Counted from the stretch's first letter, positions 30,768-40,427 are shown. The stretch is DNA of 64,000 nucleotides from Mangrovicoccus ximenensis (GCF_003056725.1 NZ_QBKZ01000015.1:590747-654746), one strand, 5' to 3'. Made by a program: numbers and translations. Notes: generated from the sequence alone by a model not told the origin.

Positions 30768-30807
30768 GGAACCGGTCCGGCCCGCCGGGCCGGTTCCGTG
30801 CGTTTTC
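30768..30807 (+). terminator. Hairpin between dnaK and dnaJ
   Basis: GGAACCGG (30768-30775) pairs with CCGGTTCC (30790-30797), and the stem extends inward with one mismatch. It is followed by GTGCGTTTT. Probably a partial terminator that lowers dnaJ relative to dnaK expression. Confidence 0.6.
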
Positions 30808-30824
30808 GAGAGGGATAGCAGCCC

Positions 30825-31985
30825 ATGGCGAAACGAGACTATTACGACGTGCTGGGGGTATCCCGGGGGGCCTCGGCAGACGAGATCAAGAAGGCCTACC
30901 GCAAGAAGGCCAAGGAACATCACCCCGACCGCAATGCCGACAACCCCGACTCCGAAGCCAAGTTCAAGGAAGCGAACGAGGCCTACGAGGTCCTGAAGGA
31001 TGCCGACAAGAAGGCAGCCTATGACCGCTTCGGCCACGCGGCCTTCGAAGGCGGCATGGGCGGCGGCGGACGTCCCGGCGGCGGAGCCGGCCCGGGCAAC
31101 GGCGATTTCGCCTCGGCCTTCTCCGACGTCTTCGACGACCTGTTCGGCGACTTCATGGGCGGCCAGCGCGGCCAGGGCGGCGGACGCCGCCAGCGCGCGG
31201 TGCGCGGCGCCGACCTGCGCTACAACCTGCGGGTCACGCTGGAAGATGCCTTCAAGGGCATGCAGAAGACCATCAGCGTTCCGACGGCCGTCCCTTGCGG
31301 CGTCTGCAACGGCACCGGGGCCGAAGGCGGCGCCGAACCGGTCAACTGCCCGACCTGCAACGGCATGGGCAAGGTCCGCGCCCAGCAGGGTTTCTTCACC
31401 GTCGAACGCTCCTGCCCGAGCTGCGGCGGCGTCGGCCAGATCATCAAGAACCCCTGCGGCACCTGCCACGGCCAGGGCCGGGTGGAGAAAGAGAAGGCGC
31501 TGTCGGTCAACATCCCTGCCGGGGTGGAAACCGGGACCCGCATCCGGCTTGCCGGCGAAGGCGAGGCCGGGCTGCGCGGCGGTCCGACCGGCGACCTCTA
31601 CATCTTCATCGAGGTCACCGACCATCCGCTGTTCCAGCGCGAAGGCACGAACCTGTTCTGCCGCGTGCCGGTGTCGATGACCGCGGCCGCGCTCGGCGGC
31701 GACATCGAGGTGCCGACCATCGACGGCGGCCGCTCGCGGGTGAAGGTCCCGGCCGGCAGCCAGTCGGGCCGCCAGATGCGCCTGCGCGGCAAGGGCATGC
31801 CCGCCCTGCGCGGCGGCAATGCCGGCGACATGTTCATCGAGATGGTGGTCGAGACCCCGGTCAACCTGACCTCCAAGCAGAAGGACCTGCTGAAGGAGTT
31901 CGAACGGCTCAGCGAGGACAACAACCCGCAGGCCAACAGCTTCTTCGACTCGGTCAAGAGCTTCTGGGACAGCATGAAGGGCTGA
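30825..31985 (+). CDS. dnaJ: Co-chaperone DnaJ (Hsp40)
   Basis: A complete 386-residue type I Hsp40. The J domain spans residues ~4-70 with the HPD motif in HHPDRNAD near residue 33. A Gly/Phe-rich linker follows ([14 protein letters not shown]), then four zinc-binding repeats: [24 protein letters not shown] and CGTCHGQG (residues ~160-230). The C-terminal substrate-binding domains end at SMKG. It stimulates DnaK ATPase and delivers unfolded clients. Located 75 bases after dnaK behind a hairpin. Confidence 0.97.
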   Translation: MAKRDYYDVLGVSRGASADEIKKAYRKKAKEHHPDRNADNPDSEAKFKEANEAYEVLKDADKKAAYDRFGHAAFEGGMGGGGRPGGGAGPGNGDFASAFSDVFDDLFGDFMGGQRGQGGGRRQRAVRGADLRYNLRVTLEDAFKGMQKTISVPTAVPCGVCNGTGAEGGAEPVNCPTCNGMGKVRAQQGFFTVERSCPSCGGVGQIIKNPCGTCHGQGRVEKEKALSVNIPAGVETGTRIRLAGEGEAGLRGGPTGDLYIFIEVTDHPLFQREGTNLFCRVPVSMTAAALGGDIEVPTIDGGRSRVKVPAGSQSGRQMRLRGKGMPALRGGNAGDMFIEMVVETPVNLTSKQKDLLKEFERLSEDNNPQANSFFDSVKSFWDSMKG

Positions 31986-31994
31986 GACGCCCAA

Positions 31995-32020
31995 GGGAGG
32001 CCGGGTATTCCCGGCTTCCC
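31995..32020 (+). terminator. Hairpin after dnaJ
   Basis: GGGAGGCCGGG pairs with CCCGGCTTCCC (one G-U pair) around a TATT loop, ten bases after the dnaJ stop. No clear T-tract follows. Confidence 0.45.
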
Positions 32021-32078
32021 GCCCCCCGGTTACGTCCGATTAACTTAAAATTCAGCGAGTCCGCGCCATTCCGGAGGC

Positions 32079-32840
32079 ATGAAAGAGCCGCCCGAATTCC
32101 GCGAACCGATGCTTCCCCTCTTCGAGGGGCAGGAGCTGTTCGTCACCGGCTCCCGCGCGAAGGCGCTCCCTTCCTACATCAAGGACCACCGCCAGCGGCT
32201 GCGGCAGCGTTTCATGGAAGGCGGGGCGCAGGCGATGCCGGATTACGAGATGCTGGAGCTGATCCTGTTCCGCGCCATTCCGCGCTGCGACGTGAAACCG
32301 GTCGCGCGGCGGCTGCTCGACACGTTCGGCGATTTCGCCCGGGTGCTGACCGCGCCGAAGGAACGGCTGATGCAGGTGCGTGGCGTCGGCGAGGCTGTGG
32401 TGGTCGAGCTGAAGATCGTCGAGGCGGTGAGCCACCGGCTGGCGCGCGCGAAAGTGATGAAGCGCCATGTCGTCAGTTCCTGGGACGCGCTGCTCGACTA
32501 TTGCCACACGACCATGTCGCATCTGGAGACAGAGCAATTCCGCGTGCTCTATCTCGACCGCAAGAACGTGCTGATCGCCGACGAGGAGCAGGCGCGCGGC
32601 ACCGTGGACTATGTCCCGGTCTATCCCCGCGAAGTGGTCAAGCGCGGGCTGGAACTGAACGCCTCCGCCCTGATTCTGGTGCATAATCATCCCTCTGGCG
32701 ACCCGACGCCCTCGGAATCGGACATCTCGATGACCATGAAGATCATGCATGCCGCCGATGCGCTCGGCATCGTGCTGCATGACCATCTGATCATCGGAAA
32801 ATCGACCGAGCTGAGCTTCCGCAGCGCCGGCTATCTCTGA
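32079..32840 (+). CDS. radC: RadC family JAMM/MPN+ protein
   Basis: A 253-residue RadC/YeeS family protein. The N-terminal half has a helix-hairpin-helix segment (LMQVRGVGEAVVVELKIVEA, near residue 105). The C-terminal JAMM domain holds the metal site LVHNHPSGDPTPSESD near residue 205, plus TEQFRVLYLDRKNVLIADE. Despite its name, a role in DNA repair is not established. Start ATG 32079. It is the last intact gene of the dnaKJ block. Confidence 0.92.
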   Translation: MKEPPEFREPMLPLFEGQELFVTGSRAKALPSYIKDHRQRLRQRFMEGGAQAMPDYEMLELILFRAIPRCDVKPVARRLLDTFGDFARVLTAPKERLMQVRGVGEAVVVELKIVEAVSHRLARAKVMKRHVVSSWDALLDYCHTTMSHLETEQFRVLYLDRKNVLIADEEQARGTVDYVPVYPREVVKRGLELNASALILVHNHPSGDPTPSESDISMTMKIMHAADALGIVLHDHLIIGKSTELSFRSAGYL

Positions 32841-32870
32841 TCCGGCAGGATGCTGCATCGCAGCCCGATT

Positions 32871-32901
32871 ACTTGACACATTTGGTCAAGTTTCATAGCT
32901 T
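32871..32901 (+). promoter_or_regulatory. Palindromic operator overlapping a sigma-70-type promoter
   Basis: Perfect inverted repeat ACTTGAC (32871-32877), 7-base spacer, GTCAAGT (32885-32891). The left arm contains a consensus -35 TTGACA (32873-32878), and 17 bases later TAGCTT (32896-32901) serves as -10. A repressor bound here would occlude the promoter of the truncated gene at 33032. The regulator is unknown. Confidence 0.6.
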
Positions 32902-33031
32902 CGCGCCAAAGCGCCTCCGCCAGCCCACCGATCCGTCGACGCCAGTCCGCCGCGCTCCCCTTATTTCCAGCCGCTTCGCAGCGCCCCGGTCCCGCCGGGC
33001 CTGTTGCCTTGCGGAAAGCCCGGAGCCAAAC

Positions 33032-33195
33032 ATGGACCAGTCCCCGTCCCGCCCGACCGACAGCCTCGACGGCCTGCAGATGGCCCAGCTGGACACTCCG
33101 CCGGCGGCAGCGCCTGCCGACTCCGCGCCGGCCGGCTCCGGCGCCCCTGCCGCTCCGGCAGACAGTCCCGAAACTCCGGACTGCGGGACGAACCA
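33032..33195 (+). pseudogene. Unrecognised gene start, truncated
   Basis: ATG 33032 with GGAG 8 bases upstream opens a frame whose first ~50 residues (MDQSPSRPTDSLDGLQMAQLD then Ala/Pro-rich sequence) resemble no family I know. The frame loses coding character about 33195, where another block begins. It follows a clear promoter with a palindromic operator, so a real regulated gene probably starts here. The proline/alanine-rich start could be a linker before a domain now lost. Confidence 0.4.
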
Positions 33196-33443
33196 ATTGG
33201 AGGGGCCTGCCCGGCGAAGACCGGGGCGTTTCGCCGCCCCGGATCGTGCATCCGCCGGGAGGCCAAGGCGGCGCTGTCCGGCGGCACCCGCTTCCCTGCG
33301 AACCGGCGCTGGCGCCTTTCTCAGATCGGCTGCCGGAAACCCGGAGCGGCGAGGGCCGCCATTGCTCCCCTTGGGGGAGAGGCAGCGCGCCCAAGGTGCC
33401 GGCCATGCCGGACCAAGGCGCGCCGCCGGGGGGCGCTGCCTTT
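33196..33443. other. Non-coding stretch before the CitMHS fragment
   Basis: No gene recognised. Contains short GC-rich hairpins such as CTCCCCTTGGGGGAG at 33366-33380. Probably the 3' flank of the minus-strand permease gene and a block junction. Confidence 0.35.
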
Positions 33444-34164
33444 TCAGAACAGTCCGAACAGGGCGCCGGCTGCCAGCAGGACCAGCGAATAGGCCCACAT
33501 GACCAGGATCGATCCGCGGATATGGCGCCCGATCTCGGCACGTGCCAGGCCGATGGCCAGCCACATGGCAGGCGAAAACGGGCTGATGAAGGTGCCGACG
33601 ATATTGCCGATCACCAGCGCATGCACCGTTGCGGCCGCCGGCACGCCCGCCGGGGTCGTGATTTCCAGCACAACCGGCAGCAGGCCGAAATAATAGGCGT
33701 CGGTGGACAGCACCAGCTCGATCGGCAGCGCGACGAGCCCCAGCAGCAGATGCAGCACCGGCACCGCGCTTTCGGGAAGGGCCGAGACCAGCGCGCCCGC
33801 CATCGACCGCAGCATGCCGCTGCCGTCCATGATGCCGAGGAAGCTGCCTGCCGCGAGGATGATCGCCCCCATGGTCAGTGCCGAGCTGGCATGGGCGCGG
33901 ATCCGGTCCATCTGGATGTCGACCTGCGGATAGTTCACCACCATCAGCACCGACAGCCCGATCATGAAGACATAGGCGGCGGGCAGGATGCCGCTGATCA
34001 GCGTGGCCAGGACCAAGAGGAAGATCGCCGCATTGGCCCAGACCAGCTTCGGCCGCAGCAGCGCGGCCTCGGCTTGGCTCAGGGCGGAGCCTGCGGCGGC
34101 ATCGCCGAAATCCGCACGGCGCTGGCGCGCCACCTCGATGCCGGTGCCGTCGGCGGCGGCGATG
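33444..34164 (-). pseudogene. CitMHS-family citrate/metal symporter, C-terminal half
   Basis: About 240 residues ending at 33444, with roughly six to seven hydrophobic segments. Family-like segments are ADGTGIEVARQRR, GILPAAYVFMIGLSVLMVVNYP, GSFLGIMDGSGML, LPIELVLSTDAYYFGLLPVV and TFISPFSPAMWLAIGL. CitMHS proteins move metal-citrate complexes with protons or other cations across the inner membrane. The N-terminal half is absent: near 34165 it is joined to the soxC start, in another frame. Confidence 0.75.
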
Positions 34165-34248
34165 GCCGGCCAGTGCCGCGCCCGAGGCGGCGGCGGCGCC
34201 GAGGAAAGCGCGGCGGGCGGGATCGTGGGTCTTGTCGGTCTTGCTCAT
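34165..34248 (-). pseudogene. soxC: Sulfite dehydrogenase SoxC, N-terminal fragment
   Basis: Only ~28 residues, from ATG 34248 behind a strong AGGAGG site, 13 bases after soxB. The sequence MSKTDKTHDPARRAFLGAAA is a twin-arginine signal (RRAFLG), as expected for the molybdopterin subunit of the Sox sulfane dehydrogenase that follows soxB in Paracoccus-type clusters. Identification rests on signal type and position. The remaining ~400 residues and soxD are lost at the block edge. Confidence 0.6.
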
Positions 34249-34261
34249 CGCTTGCCTCCTT

Positions 34262-35953
34262 TCAGGTGCCGGTGACGGTGACGGTGTCGGAAAGCTCGCG
34301 CCTGACGGTGCCGAGCTTGCGGATGTGATCCGCGACCACGTCCCAGATCTGCGGGCCTTCGGTATCCTGGTTGACGCTGGCCCAGCCGCCGACCGTGTAG
34401 GTCTTGGCCGCGTCCAGTGCCTCGCCGGTATCGGCCAGCGCCAGCCGGCTGATCCGGCTGCCGATCGGCGCCGAGACGTCGATCGCGTAGGAGAGCCCGC
34501 CGACCCTCACCATGTCGCCGCCCTGCTGGTAATAGGGGTCGGTGTTGAAGATGTTGTCGGCCACGTCCTCCATGATGAGCCGGAGCTGCGCGCCGGTCAT
34601 CTCGGTGCGGTAGCATTCGCCATAGGTCATGGCGGTGGCGTTCAGCAGATCCTCGAAGGTGATCGGATCGCCCGGGAGCAGAGTCGGTCCCCAGCGCACG
34701 CCGGGGCTGAGCGCGATCTGCACGTCGCGCTCGGCGCGGACCGCGTCGCAGATCACGTCGTCCCAGGTGCCGTTGAAATTGCCGCGGCGGTAGAGCAGGC
34801 TTTCGGCGGTGCCCAGCACTTCGGACATCTCGGCCTGGTAGGGCGCGCGGTGGCTGTCGATCAGAGCAGCCATCTCCGCGTCGGGCGTGATCACGTCCGA
34901 GAAGACCGGGATCAGCTTGTGGCGGTAGCCCATCATCTGCCCGTCGCGGATGTCGAGATCGACGCGCGAGACGAACTTGCCGTTCGAGCCGCTGGCGATG
35001 ATGATGGTCTGGCCGACCAGCACCGGCTCGGGGATGGCGTCATGGGTATGGCCCGACAGGATCACGTCGATGCCCGAGACCTGCGCGGCCATCTTGTGGT
35101 CGGTATCGAAGCCGTTATGGCTGAGGCAGACGACCAGGTCCGCCCCGGCAGCGCGGGCCTCGTCGACGATCTCCTGCATGCGTTCCTGGCGGATGCCGAA
35201 GGAGTATTCCGGGAACATCCAGCCCGGATTGGCGATCGGCATGTAGGGGAAGGCCTGGCCGATCACCGCGACCTGCGCGCCGCCGCGCTCGAACATCGCG
35301 AAGGCGTCGAAGGCGGGCTCGTCCCATTCCGCGTCGAAGATGTTGGCGCCGAGGAAGGGGAAGGGCAGGGCGGCGACGATCTCGTTGACGCGCTCGGAGC
35401 CGTAGGTCCATTCCCAGTGGCTGGTCATCGCCTCGACGCCCAGGAGGTTCATCGCGTCGACCATGTCCTGGCCGCGGGTCCTGAGCGAGGTCCAGCTGCC
35501 GTGCCAGGTATCGCCGCCATCGAGCAGGATGGCCCCGGGGCGGGCGGCGCGGATCGCCTTGACGACGGTCGCCACCCGGTCGAGCCCGCCCATCTTGCCG
35601 TAGCCGCGGGCGAGCGCGGCGAAATCGTCCGAGCTCATTGCATAGGCGTCGGCGCTGCCCGGCGCGATGCCGAAATGGTCGAGGAACGCCTTGCCGGTCA
35701 GATGCGGCGGGCGGCCCCTGGCGTCGCCGACGCCGAGATTGACCGAAGGTTCGCGGAACCAGACGGGCTTCGTCTGGGCATGGATGTCAGTGACATGGAT
35801 CAGCGTGACATTGCCGAAATCGTCGAATTGCAGCAGCTGGTCCTGGCTCAGCGCCTGCTGGGCGGCGAGGCGGCCCCAGCGTCCATGGCCGGACGCGCCG
35901 AGCAGGGCGGAGGCGGCAAAGCCCGCCTGGATGAACTCGCGGCGCGAGATCAT
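34262..35953 (-). CDS. soxB: Thiosulfohydrolase SoxB
   Basis: A complete 563-residue SoxB, the dimanganese hydrolase that releases sulfate from the SoxYZ-bound thiosulfonate. ATG 35953 opens a signal with SRREFIQAGF, a twin-arginine export motif, consistent with cofactor loading before export to the periplasm. Metal-ligand motifs of the 5'-nucleotidase fold are visible: HVTDIHAQ near residue 50, LLDGGDTWHGS near 145, SHWEWTYG near 180 (in place of the GNHE of nucleotidases) and SHNGFDTDHKM and LSGHTHDA later. It lies between soxA and soxC in the same direction, 64 bases after soxA. Confidence 0.95.
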   Translation of the reverse strand: MISRREFIQAGFAASALLGASGHGRWGRLAAQQALSQDQLLQFDDFGNVTLIHVTDIHAQTKPVWFREPSVNLGVGDARGRPPHLTGKAFLDHFGIAPGSADAYAMSSDDFAALARGYGKMGGLDRVATVVKAIRAARPGAILLDGGDTWHGSWTSLRTRGQDMVDAMNLLGVEAMTSHWEWTYGSERVNEIVAALPFPFLGANIFDAEWDEPAFDAFAMFERGGAQVAVIGQAFPYMPIANPGWMFPEYSFGIRQERMQEIVDEARAAGADLVVCLSHNGFDTDHKMAAQVSGIDVILSGHTHDAIPEPVLVGQTIIIASGSNGKFVSRVDLDIRDGQMMGYRHKLIPVFSDVITPDAEMAALIDSHRAPYQAEMSEVLGTAESLLYRRGNFNGTWDDVICDAVRAERDVQIALSPGVRWGPTLLPGDPITFEDLLNATAMTYGECYRTEMTGAQLRLIMEDVADNIFNTDPYYQQGGDMVRVGGLSYAIDVSAPIGSRISRLALADTGEALDAAKTYTVGGWASVNQDTEGPQIWDVVADHIRKLGTVRRELSDTVTVTGT

Positions 35954-36017
35954 GGCAATACTCCGTGTTTGCAGGGGAGGGGGAGGCACCGGCTCGGAGG
36001 CCGGTGCCGGACAGGGC

Positions 36018-36866
36018 CTAGGGCCGGACGGCGACGCCTTCGACGGCGAGGCCCTGGCCGCGCGAGGCGACGTAAAGTTCCAGCGCGCGGAACTCGTCCG
36101 AGCCTTCCTTGAAGGTCTCGGCGCGGGTGTCGCGGATGCAGCCCTTGAAGCGGTTGTGGATCGGGATGATCCCCGCCTGTTTCAGCCGGTAGGTCGGGAA
36201 CCCGCTGATCTGGCCCTGGCTGAGATGGTCGGCGCGGATGTAGTTGCCGTTGTTGTCCTCGTGGCAATTCGCGCAGGAGAGCTCCAGCTGGCCGTAGCGG
36301 GTGTAGTACATCTCCTTGCCCTGCTCCCAATACGGGGCGGCGGGCCCGTCGATCGCGACATTGACCGGCATGCCTCGCGACTGCACCGACAGCGCGACGG
36401 TCATCGCCTTCATCGGCTCGGAGGTCCAGCCCCAGGCCTCGGCGCCCATCCGTTCGGTGCGGCAGGAATTGACGTAGTCCTCCATGCTCCACAGCGTGCC
36501 GCCGGCATTCACCTTGGGCATCGAGGCGCGCACGCCCTTCATCGAGGAGATGTCCTCGTGGCAGGAGGCGCAGGCCTTGCCCTCGCTGCCGTCGACCTGG
36601 TCCCAGAGCTCCAGCCCGGCATCGGCGGCGATCATGCCGGGATTGTCGAAATCGTCCATCTCCATCGCGCGGGTCGCCGGGTCGCGGTAGAGCCAGCCGG
36701 ACAGCAGCTCCGGCAGCGCGCCGTCCAGGTGGTCCGGGGCCGGGGCGCGGGTCGCCAGGGTTTCCTCTCCGTTGATGACCAGCACGGCCTCCAGATCCGG
36801 ATCGGCAAGGGCCGCGCCCGCAAGGCCGATCGCCAGGACGGCGAGGCTCAGGCGATGCATCTTCAT
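36018..36866 (-). CDS. soxA: Diheme cytochrome c SoxA
   Basis: A 282-residue periplasmic cytochrome with a Sec signal (AVLAIGLAGAALA). Two heme attachment motifs are present, CASCH near residue 98 and CANCH near 198, so it is the diheme type like that of Paracoccus. Cys in FKGCIRDTRAE (near residue 237) corresponds to the active-site heme ligand that forms a cysteine persulfide; NSCRTERMG supplies another conserved Cys. With SoxX it couples thiosulfate to SoxY. Start ATG 36866 with GGGAGGAG upstream. Confidence 0.94.
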   Translation of the reverse strand: MKMHRLSLAVLAIGLAGAALADPDLEAVLVINGEETLATRAPAPDHLDGALPELLSGWLYRDPATRAMEMDDFDNPGMIAADAGLELWDQVDGSEGKACASCHEDISSMKGVRASMPKVNAGGTLWSMEDYVNSCRTERMGAEAWGWTSEPMKAMTVALSVQSRGMPVNVAIDGPAAPYWEQGKEMYYTRYGQLELSCANCHEDNNGNYIRADHLSQGQISGFPTYRLKQAGIIPIHNRFKGCIRDTRAETFKEGSDEFRALELYVASRGQGLAVEGVAVRP

Positions 36867-36921
36867 GTTGTGCTCCTCCCTTGGGTGGAGCCGTCCGCCT
36901 CCCCGCGGACGGCCCTGCCTG

Positions 36922-37248
36922 TCACGCGACGGTAATGCTCTGGGTGTCCTCGTAGACAGAGCCGTCATCGTCGGTCCAGGTGAACTTGAATTCCCCCGTC
37001 TGCCCGACCTTGGCGTCGAACTCGAAATAGGGATTGGTCGCCACCGAGGGGTCGATGGCCACGTCGATCACCAGCTCGCCGGCGAATTCGCAGGTGAAGC
37101 GGTTGATGATCTGGCGCGGGATGAGGTTTCCGTCCTTGTCCTTGCGCTGGCCGGATTCCATCGGGTGCGAGATCAGGGTCTTGATCGTCACCACTTCGCC
37201 GGCCGAGGCCGTCTTCGGGACTTTCACGCGGGGTTTGACGCCTTCCAT
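36922..37248 (-). CDS. soxZ: Sulfur carrier partner SoxZ
   Basis: A complete 108-residue SoxZ, an immunoglobulin-like protein without cysteines that pairs with SoxY to form the SoxYZ carrier. Features include RVKVPKTASAGEVVTIKTLISHPMESG near the start, RQIINRFTCEFAGELV in the middle and KFTWTDDDGSVYEDTQ at the end. It starts 18 bases after the soxY stop with GGAG upstream. Because it lacks a signal, it is expected to reach the periplasm bound to the Tat-exported SoxY. Note one Cys in FTCEF, which is usual for the family. Confidence 0.94.
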   Translation of the reverse strand: MEGVKPRVKVPKTASAGEVVTIKTLISHPMESGQRKDKDGNLIPRQIINRFTCEFAGELVIDVAIDPSVATNPYFEFDAKVGQTGEFKFTWTDDDGSVYEDTQSITVA

Positions 37249-37266
37249 GGTCCTGTTCTCCTCCGT

Positions 37267-37612
37267 TCAGCCGCCGCAGCCGCCGATGGTGACCTTCACG
37301 GTCGCGCTGGTCTTCACGAAGCTGCCATCGGCCATCTTCGCCACCGCCACCACGTCCTGGGTCTTGGCCAGGCGGATGCGGGTCGAGGCCGATTGCGATC
37401 CGGCGGCAGGGCCGAAGCTGAAGGTGCAGACTTCGGGCGAGGGGTTCCCGGCCGCGAAGAGCGAGATCGAGGCGGCGCCGGGCGCGGAGACCGCGATCGG
37501 CACGGTGTTGCCGTTCTCGGCGATTTCCGGCGCGGTCAGCGTGATTCCGCCGCCCTCGGCGACGTCGGCGCCCCCGGTGAAGGCGGCCATCGCCTCCTCG
37601 AGCGCCGCGGCC
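37267..37612 (-). pseudogene. soxY: Sulfur carrier SoxY, C-terminal part
   Basis: About 115 residues from ALEEAMAAFTGGAD to the carrier end KVTIGGCGG, whose Cys receives the thiosulfate sulfur. Family strands ITLTAPEIAENGNTVPIAV and STRIRLAKTQDVVAVAKMADGSF are intact. The Tat signal is missing; instead the frame continues into antisense of an AMP-ligase fragment. The missing start is at 48486-48590 in the opposite direction, and both pieces share exactly 28 bp (37585-37612 = reverse complement of 48563-48590). Joined, they give a full SoxY of normal size, about 150 residues. Confidence 0.92.
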
Positions 37613-38550
37613 TTCCGGATGCAGGCCGCGGCGCCCTGGGTCAGCCCGGCCGCGGGAACCGGGGCGATCGAATGCGCCACCTCGGGCAGCAGCGGCAGCC
37701 CGAAGGTCATCCGCCGCAGCCTGGCCTCCTGGCAGGCGAGCTTCGAGGTCAACCGGGCGCTCTTCGGCTTCGCCCCCGGCGACGGCATCGCCGTGCTCGG
37801 CGCGCTGAGCCACTCTCTGGCGCTCTACGGGCTGATGGAAGGGCTGCATTGCGGGCTGGACGTCCATCTCCTGCACGGCCTCCGTCCCGCCGCCCAGACA
37901 GCCCGGCTGCAGGAGGGCAGGGCCAGCGTGATCTATGCGACCCCGACGCAGCTGCGCCTCCTGTCGGGGCCGCCGGTCCGCTCGGTCCGCCTGGTGCTCT
38001 GCGGCGGCGGCAGCCTCGATGCCGCGGCCAGGGCCTCGGCGGCAGCCCTGTTCCCGGAGGCGGCGCTGCATGAATTCTACGGCGCCTCCGAAACCAGCTT
38101 CATCACGCTTGCCGATGCCGGGACGCCGCCCGGCTCGGTCGGCCGCCCCTATCCCGGGGTGACGCTCGAGATCCGGAACCCCGCGGATGGCGTCGGCGAG
38201 GTCTGGGTCAAAAGCCCTTATCTCTTCGAGGGATACGCCGAGGGCGACAGTCCGGCGACCCGCCGCGACGGCGCCTTCCTGACGGTGGGCGAACTCGGCC
38301 GGCTCGATGCACAGAGCCATCTCCACCTGGCCGGGCGACGCGACCGGATGGTGACCATTGCCGACCGCAACGTCCATCCCGAAGCACTGGAACGGTTCCT
38401 CGCCGGGCATCTGTCTCCGCGCCTGTCGGCGGTGGCAACCCGGCCGGACCCGCTGCGCGGCCACGTGCTGACTGCCTATGTCGAGCGCGGGACCGGCCCG
38501 CAGGACGAGGCCGCGCTGCGCCGTGACATCGCCGCCGAGCTCGGCGTCTC
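37613..38550 (+). pseudogene. AMP-dependent synthetase/ligase, internal-to-C-terminal fragment
   Basis: About 310 residues without a start. The adenylation motif ATSGSSGSPKV comes at the left end, then YATPTQLRLL, LVLCGGGSLD, the acetyl-CoA synthetase-type EFYGASE, VWVKSPYLFEGY, a hinge DAQSHLHLAGRRDRM and a small C-terminal domain. The first ~100 residues are lost where it meets soxY. The end (AAELGV then SPPGRG) coincides with a palindromic repeat, so the last residues, normally including the catalytic lysine region, also appear lost. Likely an acyl-CoA or acyl-ACP ligase; substrate unknown. Confidence 0.75.
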
Positions 38551-38582
38551 CCCGCCGGGGAGAGGGCCGGGGTGAGGGGGCC
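38547..38582. repeat. GC-rich palindromic repeat of the CCCTCACCCC-type
   Basis: A perfect 8-bp inverted repeat (TCTCCCCG / CGGGGAGA) at 38547-38563 followed by a GGGCCGGGGTGAGGGGG tail. This motif is widespread between bacterial genes; here it sits at a block junction. Confidence 0.5.
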
Positions 38583-38593
38583 TCCGGCAGAAA

Positions 38594-38627
38594 CGAAAAC
38601 GCCCGCCTTCCGGCGGGCGTTCGCGTT
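38594..38627 (-). terminator. Intrinsic terminator of lpdA
   Basis: 8-bp perfect stem CGCCCGCC / GGCGGGCG with a 4-base loop, extended by an outer AACG/CGTT pairing. On the minus strand it is followed by TTTT. Situated 19 bases beyond the lpdA stop. Confidence 0.85.
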
Positions 38628-38645
38628 TCCGGGATGCGGCCCCGA

Positions 38646-40034
38646 TCAGGAGTGGATCGGGCCGTCGCCGCAGGCCAGCGCGGCTTCGCGCACGGCTTCG
38701 GAGAAGGTCGGGTGCGCATGGCAGGTCAGGGCGATGTCCTGGGCCGCGGCGCCGAATTCCATGCCGACGCAGATCTCGTGGATCAGCTCGCCTGCCGACG
38801 GGCCGATGATGTGGCAGCCCAGGATCCGGTCGGTTTCCTTGTCGACCAGCATCTTGACGAAGCCGTCGGAGGCGAAGACGGCCTTGGAGCGGCCATTGCC
38901 CATGAAGGAGAACTTGCCGACCTTGTAGGCCTTGCCCTCTTCCTTCAGCGCTTCCTCGGTCTTTCCGACCGAAGCGACCTCCGGCCAAGTGTAGATCACG
39001 CCCGGGATGACGTCGTAATTCACGTGGCCATGCTTGCCCGCGATCACCTCGGCGACGGCCATGCCCTCGTCCTCGGCCTTGTGCGCCAGCATCGGGCCCT
39101 CGATCGCGTCGCCGATGGCATAGATGCCCGGCACCGAGGTCTGCCAATGCGCGTCGGTGGCGACCTGGCCGCGCTTGGTCATCTCGACGCCGATCTCGGC
39201 CAGGCCCAGCCCGTCGGTGAAGGGCTTGCGGCCGGTGGCGACCAGCACGACATCGGCCTCGACCGTGTGCTCGCTGTCATCCTTCTTCAGCTTGTAGGTG
39301 ACGGTCGCGCCGCCCTCCTTCGGGGTGGCCGACTGCACGGCGGCGCCCAGCACGAAGTTGAAGCCCTGCTTCGACAGCAGCTTCTGGAACTGGCGGGCGA
39401 CTTCGGCATCCGCGCCGGGGGTGATCGCGTCGAGATATTCGATCACGGTCACTTCCGCGCCGAGACGGGCATAGACCGAACCCATCTCGAGACCGATCAC
39501 GCCGGCGCCGATGACGACCATCTTCTTCGGCAGTTCGGCCAGTTCCAGCGCGCCGGTCGAGGTCACCACGGTCTTCTCGTCGACCTCGACGCCCGGCAGC
39601 GAGGCGGGCACGGAGCCGGAGGCGATGATGATGTTCTTGGCGGTGTAGGTCTTGTCGCCGACCTGCACTTCGCCCGCCTTCGGGATCGAGCCCCAGCCTT
39701 TCAGCCAGTCGATCTTGTTCTTCTTGAACAGGAACTCGATGCCGCCGGTGTTCGACTTGATCACGTCGTCCTTGTAGGCCTTCATCTGCGGCCAGTCGAT
39801 TTCGGCCTCGCCGGTCTTGATGCCCATCTTGGCGAAGTTCTCGTGCATCTCGTGCACTTCGTGCGACGCATGGAGCAGGGCCTTGGAGGGGATGCAGCCG
39901 ATGTTGAGGCAGGTGCCGCCGAGGGTCTCGCGGCCTTCGACGCAGGCGGTCTTCAGGCCCAGCTGGGCGCAGCGGATCGCACACACATAGCCGCCGGGGC
40001 CGGCGCCGATCACGATCACATCATAGTCTGCCAT
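38646..40034 (-). CDS. lpdA: Dihydrolipoyl dehydrogenase (E3)
   Basis: A complete 462-residue flavoprotein that reoxidises the lipoyl groups of 2-oxoacid dehydrogenase complexes with NAD+. FAD-binding [15 protein letters not shown] is at the N-terminus, the redox-active disulfide is in [13 protein letters not shown] near residue 41, the NAD-binding [20 protein letters not shown] is near 175, and the C-terminal catalytic HAHPTFSEA near 443 supplies the His-Glu dyad. ATG 40034 follows AGGAGG. A strong terminator follows, so it ends its operon (typically with odhA/odhB or a MAPEG gene upstream). Confidence 0.97.
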   Translation of the reverse strand: MADYDVIVIGAGPGGYVCAIRCAQLGLKTACVEGRETLGGTCLNIGCIPSKALLHASHEVHEMHENFAKMGIKTGEAEIDWPQMKAYKDDVIKSNTGGIEFLFKKNKIDWLKGWGSIPKAGEVQVGDKTYTAKNIIIASGSVPASLPGVEVDEKTVVTSTGALELAELPKKMVVIGAGVIGLEMGSVYARLGAEVTVIEYLDAITPGADAEVARQFQKLLSKQGFNFVLGAAVQSATPKEGGATVTYKLKKDDSEHTVEADVVLVATGRKPFTDGLGLAEIGVEMTKRGQVATDAHWQTSVPGIYAIGDAIEGPMLAHKAEDEGMAVAEVIAGKHGHVNYDVIPGVIYTWPEVASVGKTEEALKEEGKAYKVGKFSFMGNGRSKAVFASDGFVKMLVDKETDRILGCHIIGPSAGELIHEICVGMEFGAAAQDIALTCHAHPTFSEAVREAALACGDGPIHS

Positions 40035-40118
40035 TCTTTCCTCCTGGCGAAACATTGGGGCGTGGCGTTTCGGTATACTAATGTCTACAAGCAGCAGACG
40101 CCACCGGGTTTACAGATG

Positions 40119-40427
40119 TCAAAAGAGCACGGCCAGCAGCATGACAACCGTGGCCGCCCATCCCGCCGACCAGATGCAGGAACGCCACGGTACAAGGCCG
40201 AAATAGTAGGCCGGGACATAGAGAATCCGCGCCGCGAGGTAGATCCAGCCGCAGGCGGCGGTCAGTGCGGTGCCGCTATCCGAGAGCGTCACGGCAGTGA
40301 CGGCGACGGCGAACAGGATCAGCCCTTCGAAATGGTTCTGCAGCGCGCGGGCCAGCCGCCCGGTGCGCGGGCTGACGCGGTCGGCCAGCGGGCCGTCATC
40401 GCGCGGGCCCAAGACCGGCCGGGCGGT
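40119..40427 (-). pseudogene. MAPEG-family membrane protein, N-truncated
   Basis: About 100 residues ending at 40119. LGPRDD followed by ALQNHFEGLILFAVAVTAV and CGWIYLAARILYVPAYYF match the MAPEG fold (four-helix membrane proteins related to glutathione transferases). The first transmembrane helix and start are missing: upstream in frame is a stop near 40434, where the next block begins. A TTG at 40412 is unlikely to be the native start. It lies upstream of lpdA in the same direction. Confidence 0.7.

Noticed and set aside
37034..37612. AMP-ligase frame extended leftward over soxY and soxZ
   Set aside because: The plus frame stays open there by chance; the minus strand carries intact soxZ and soxY motifs, and ligase similarity begins only at about 37613.
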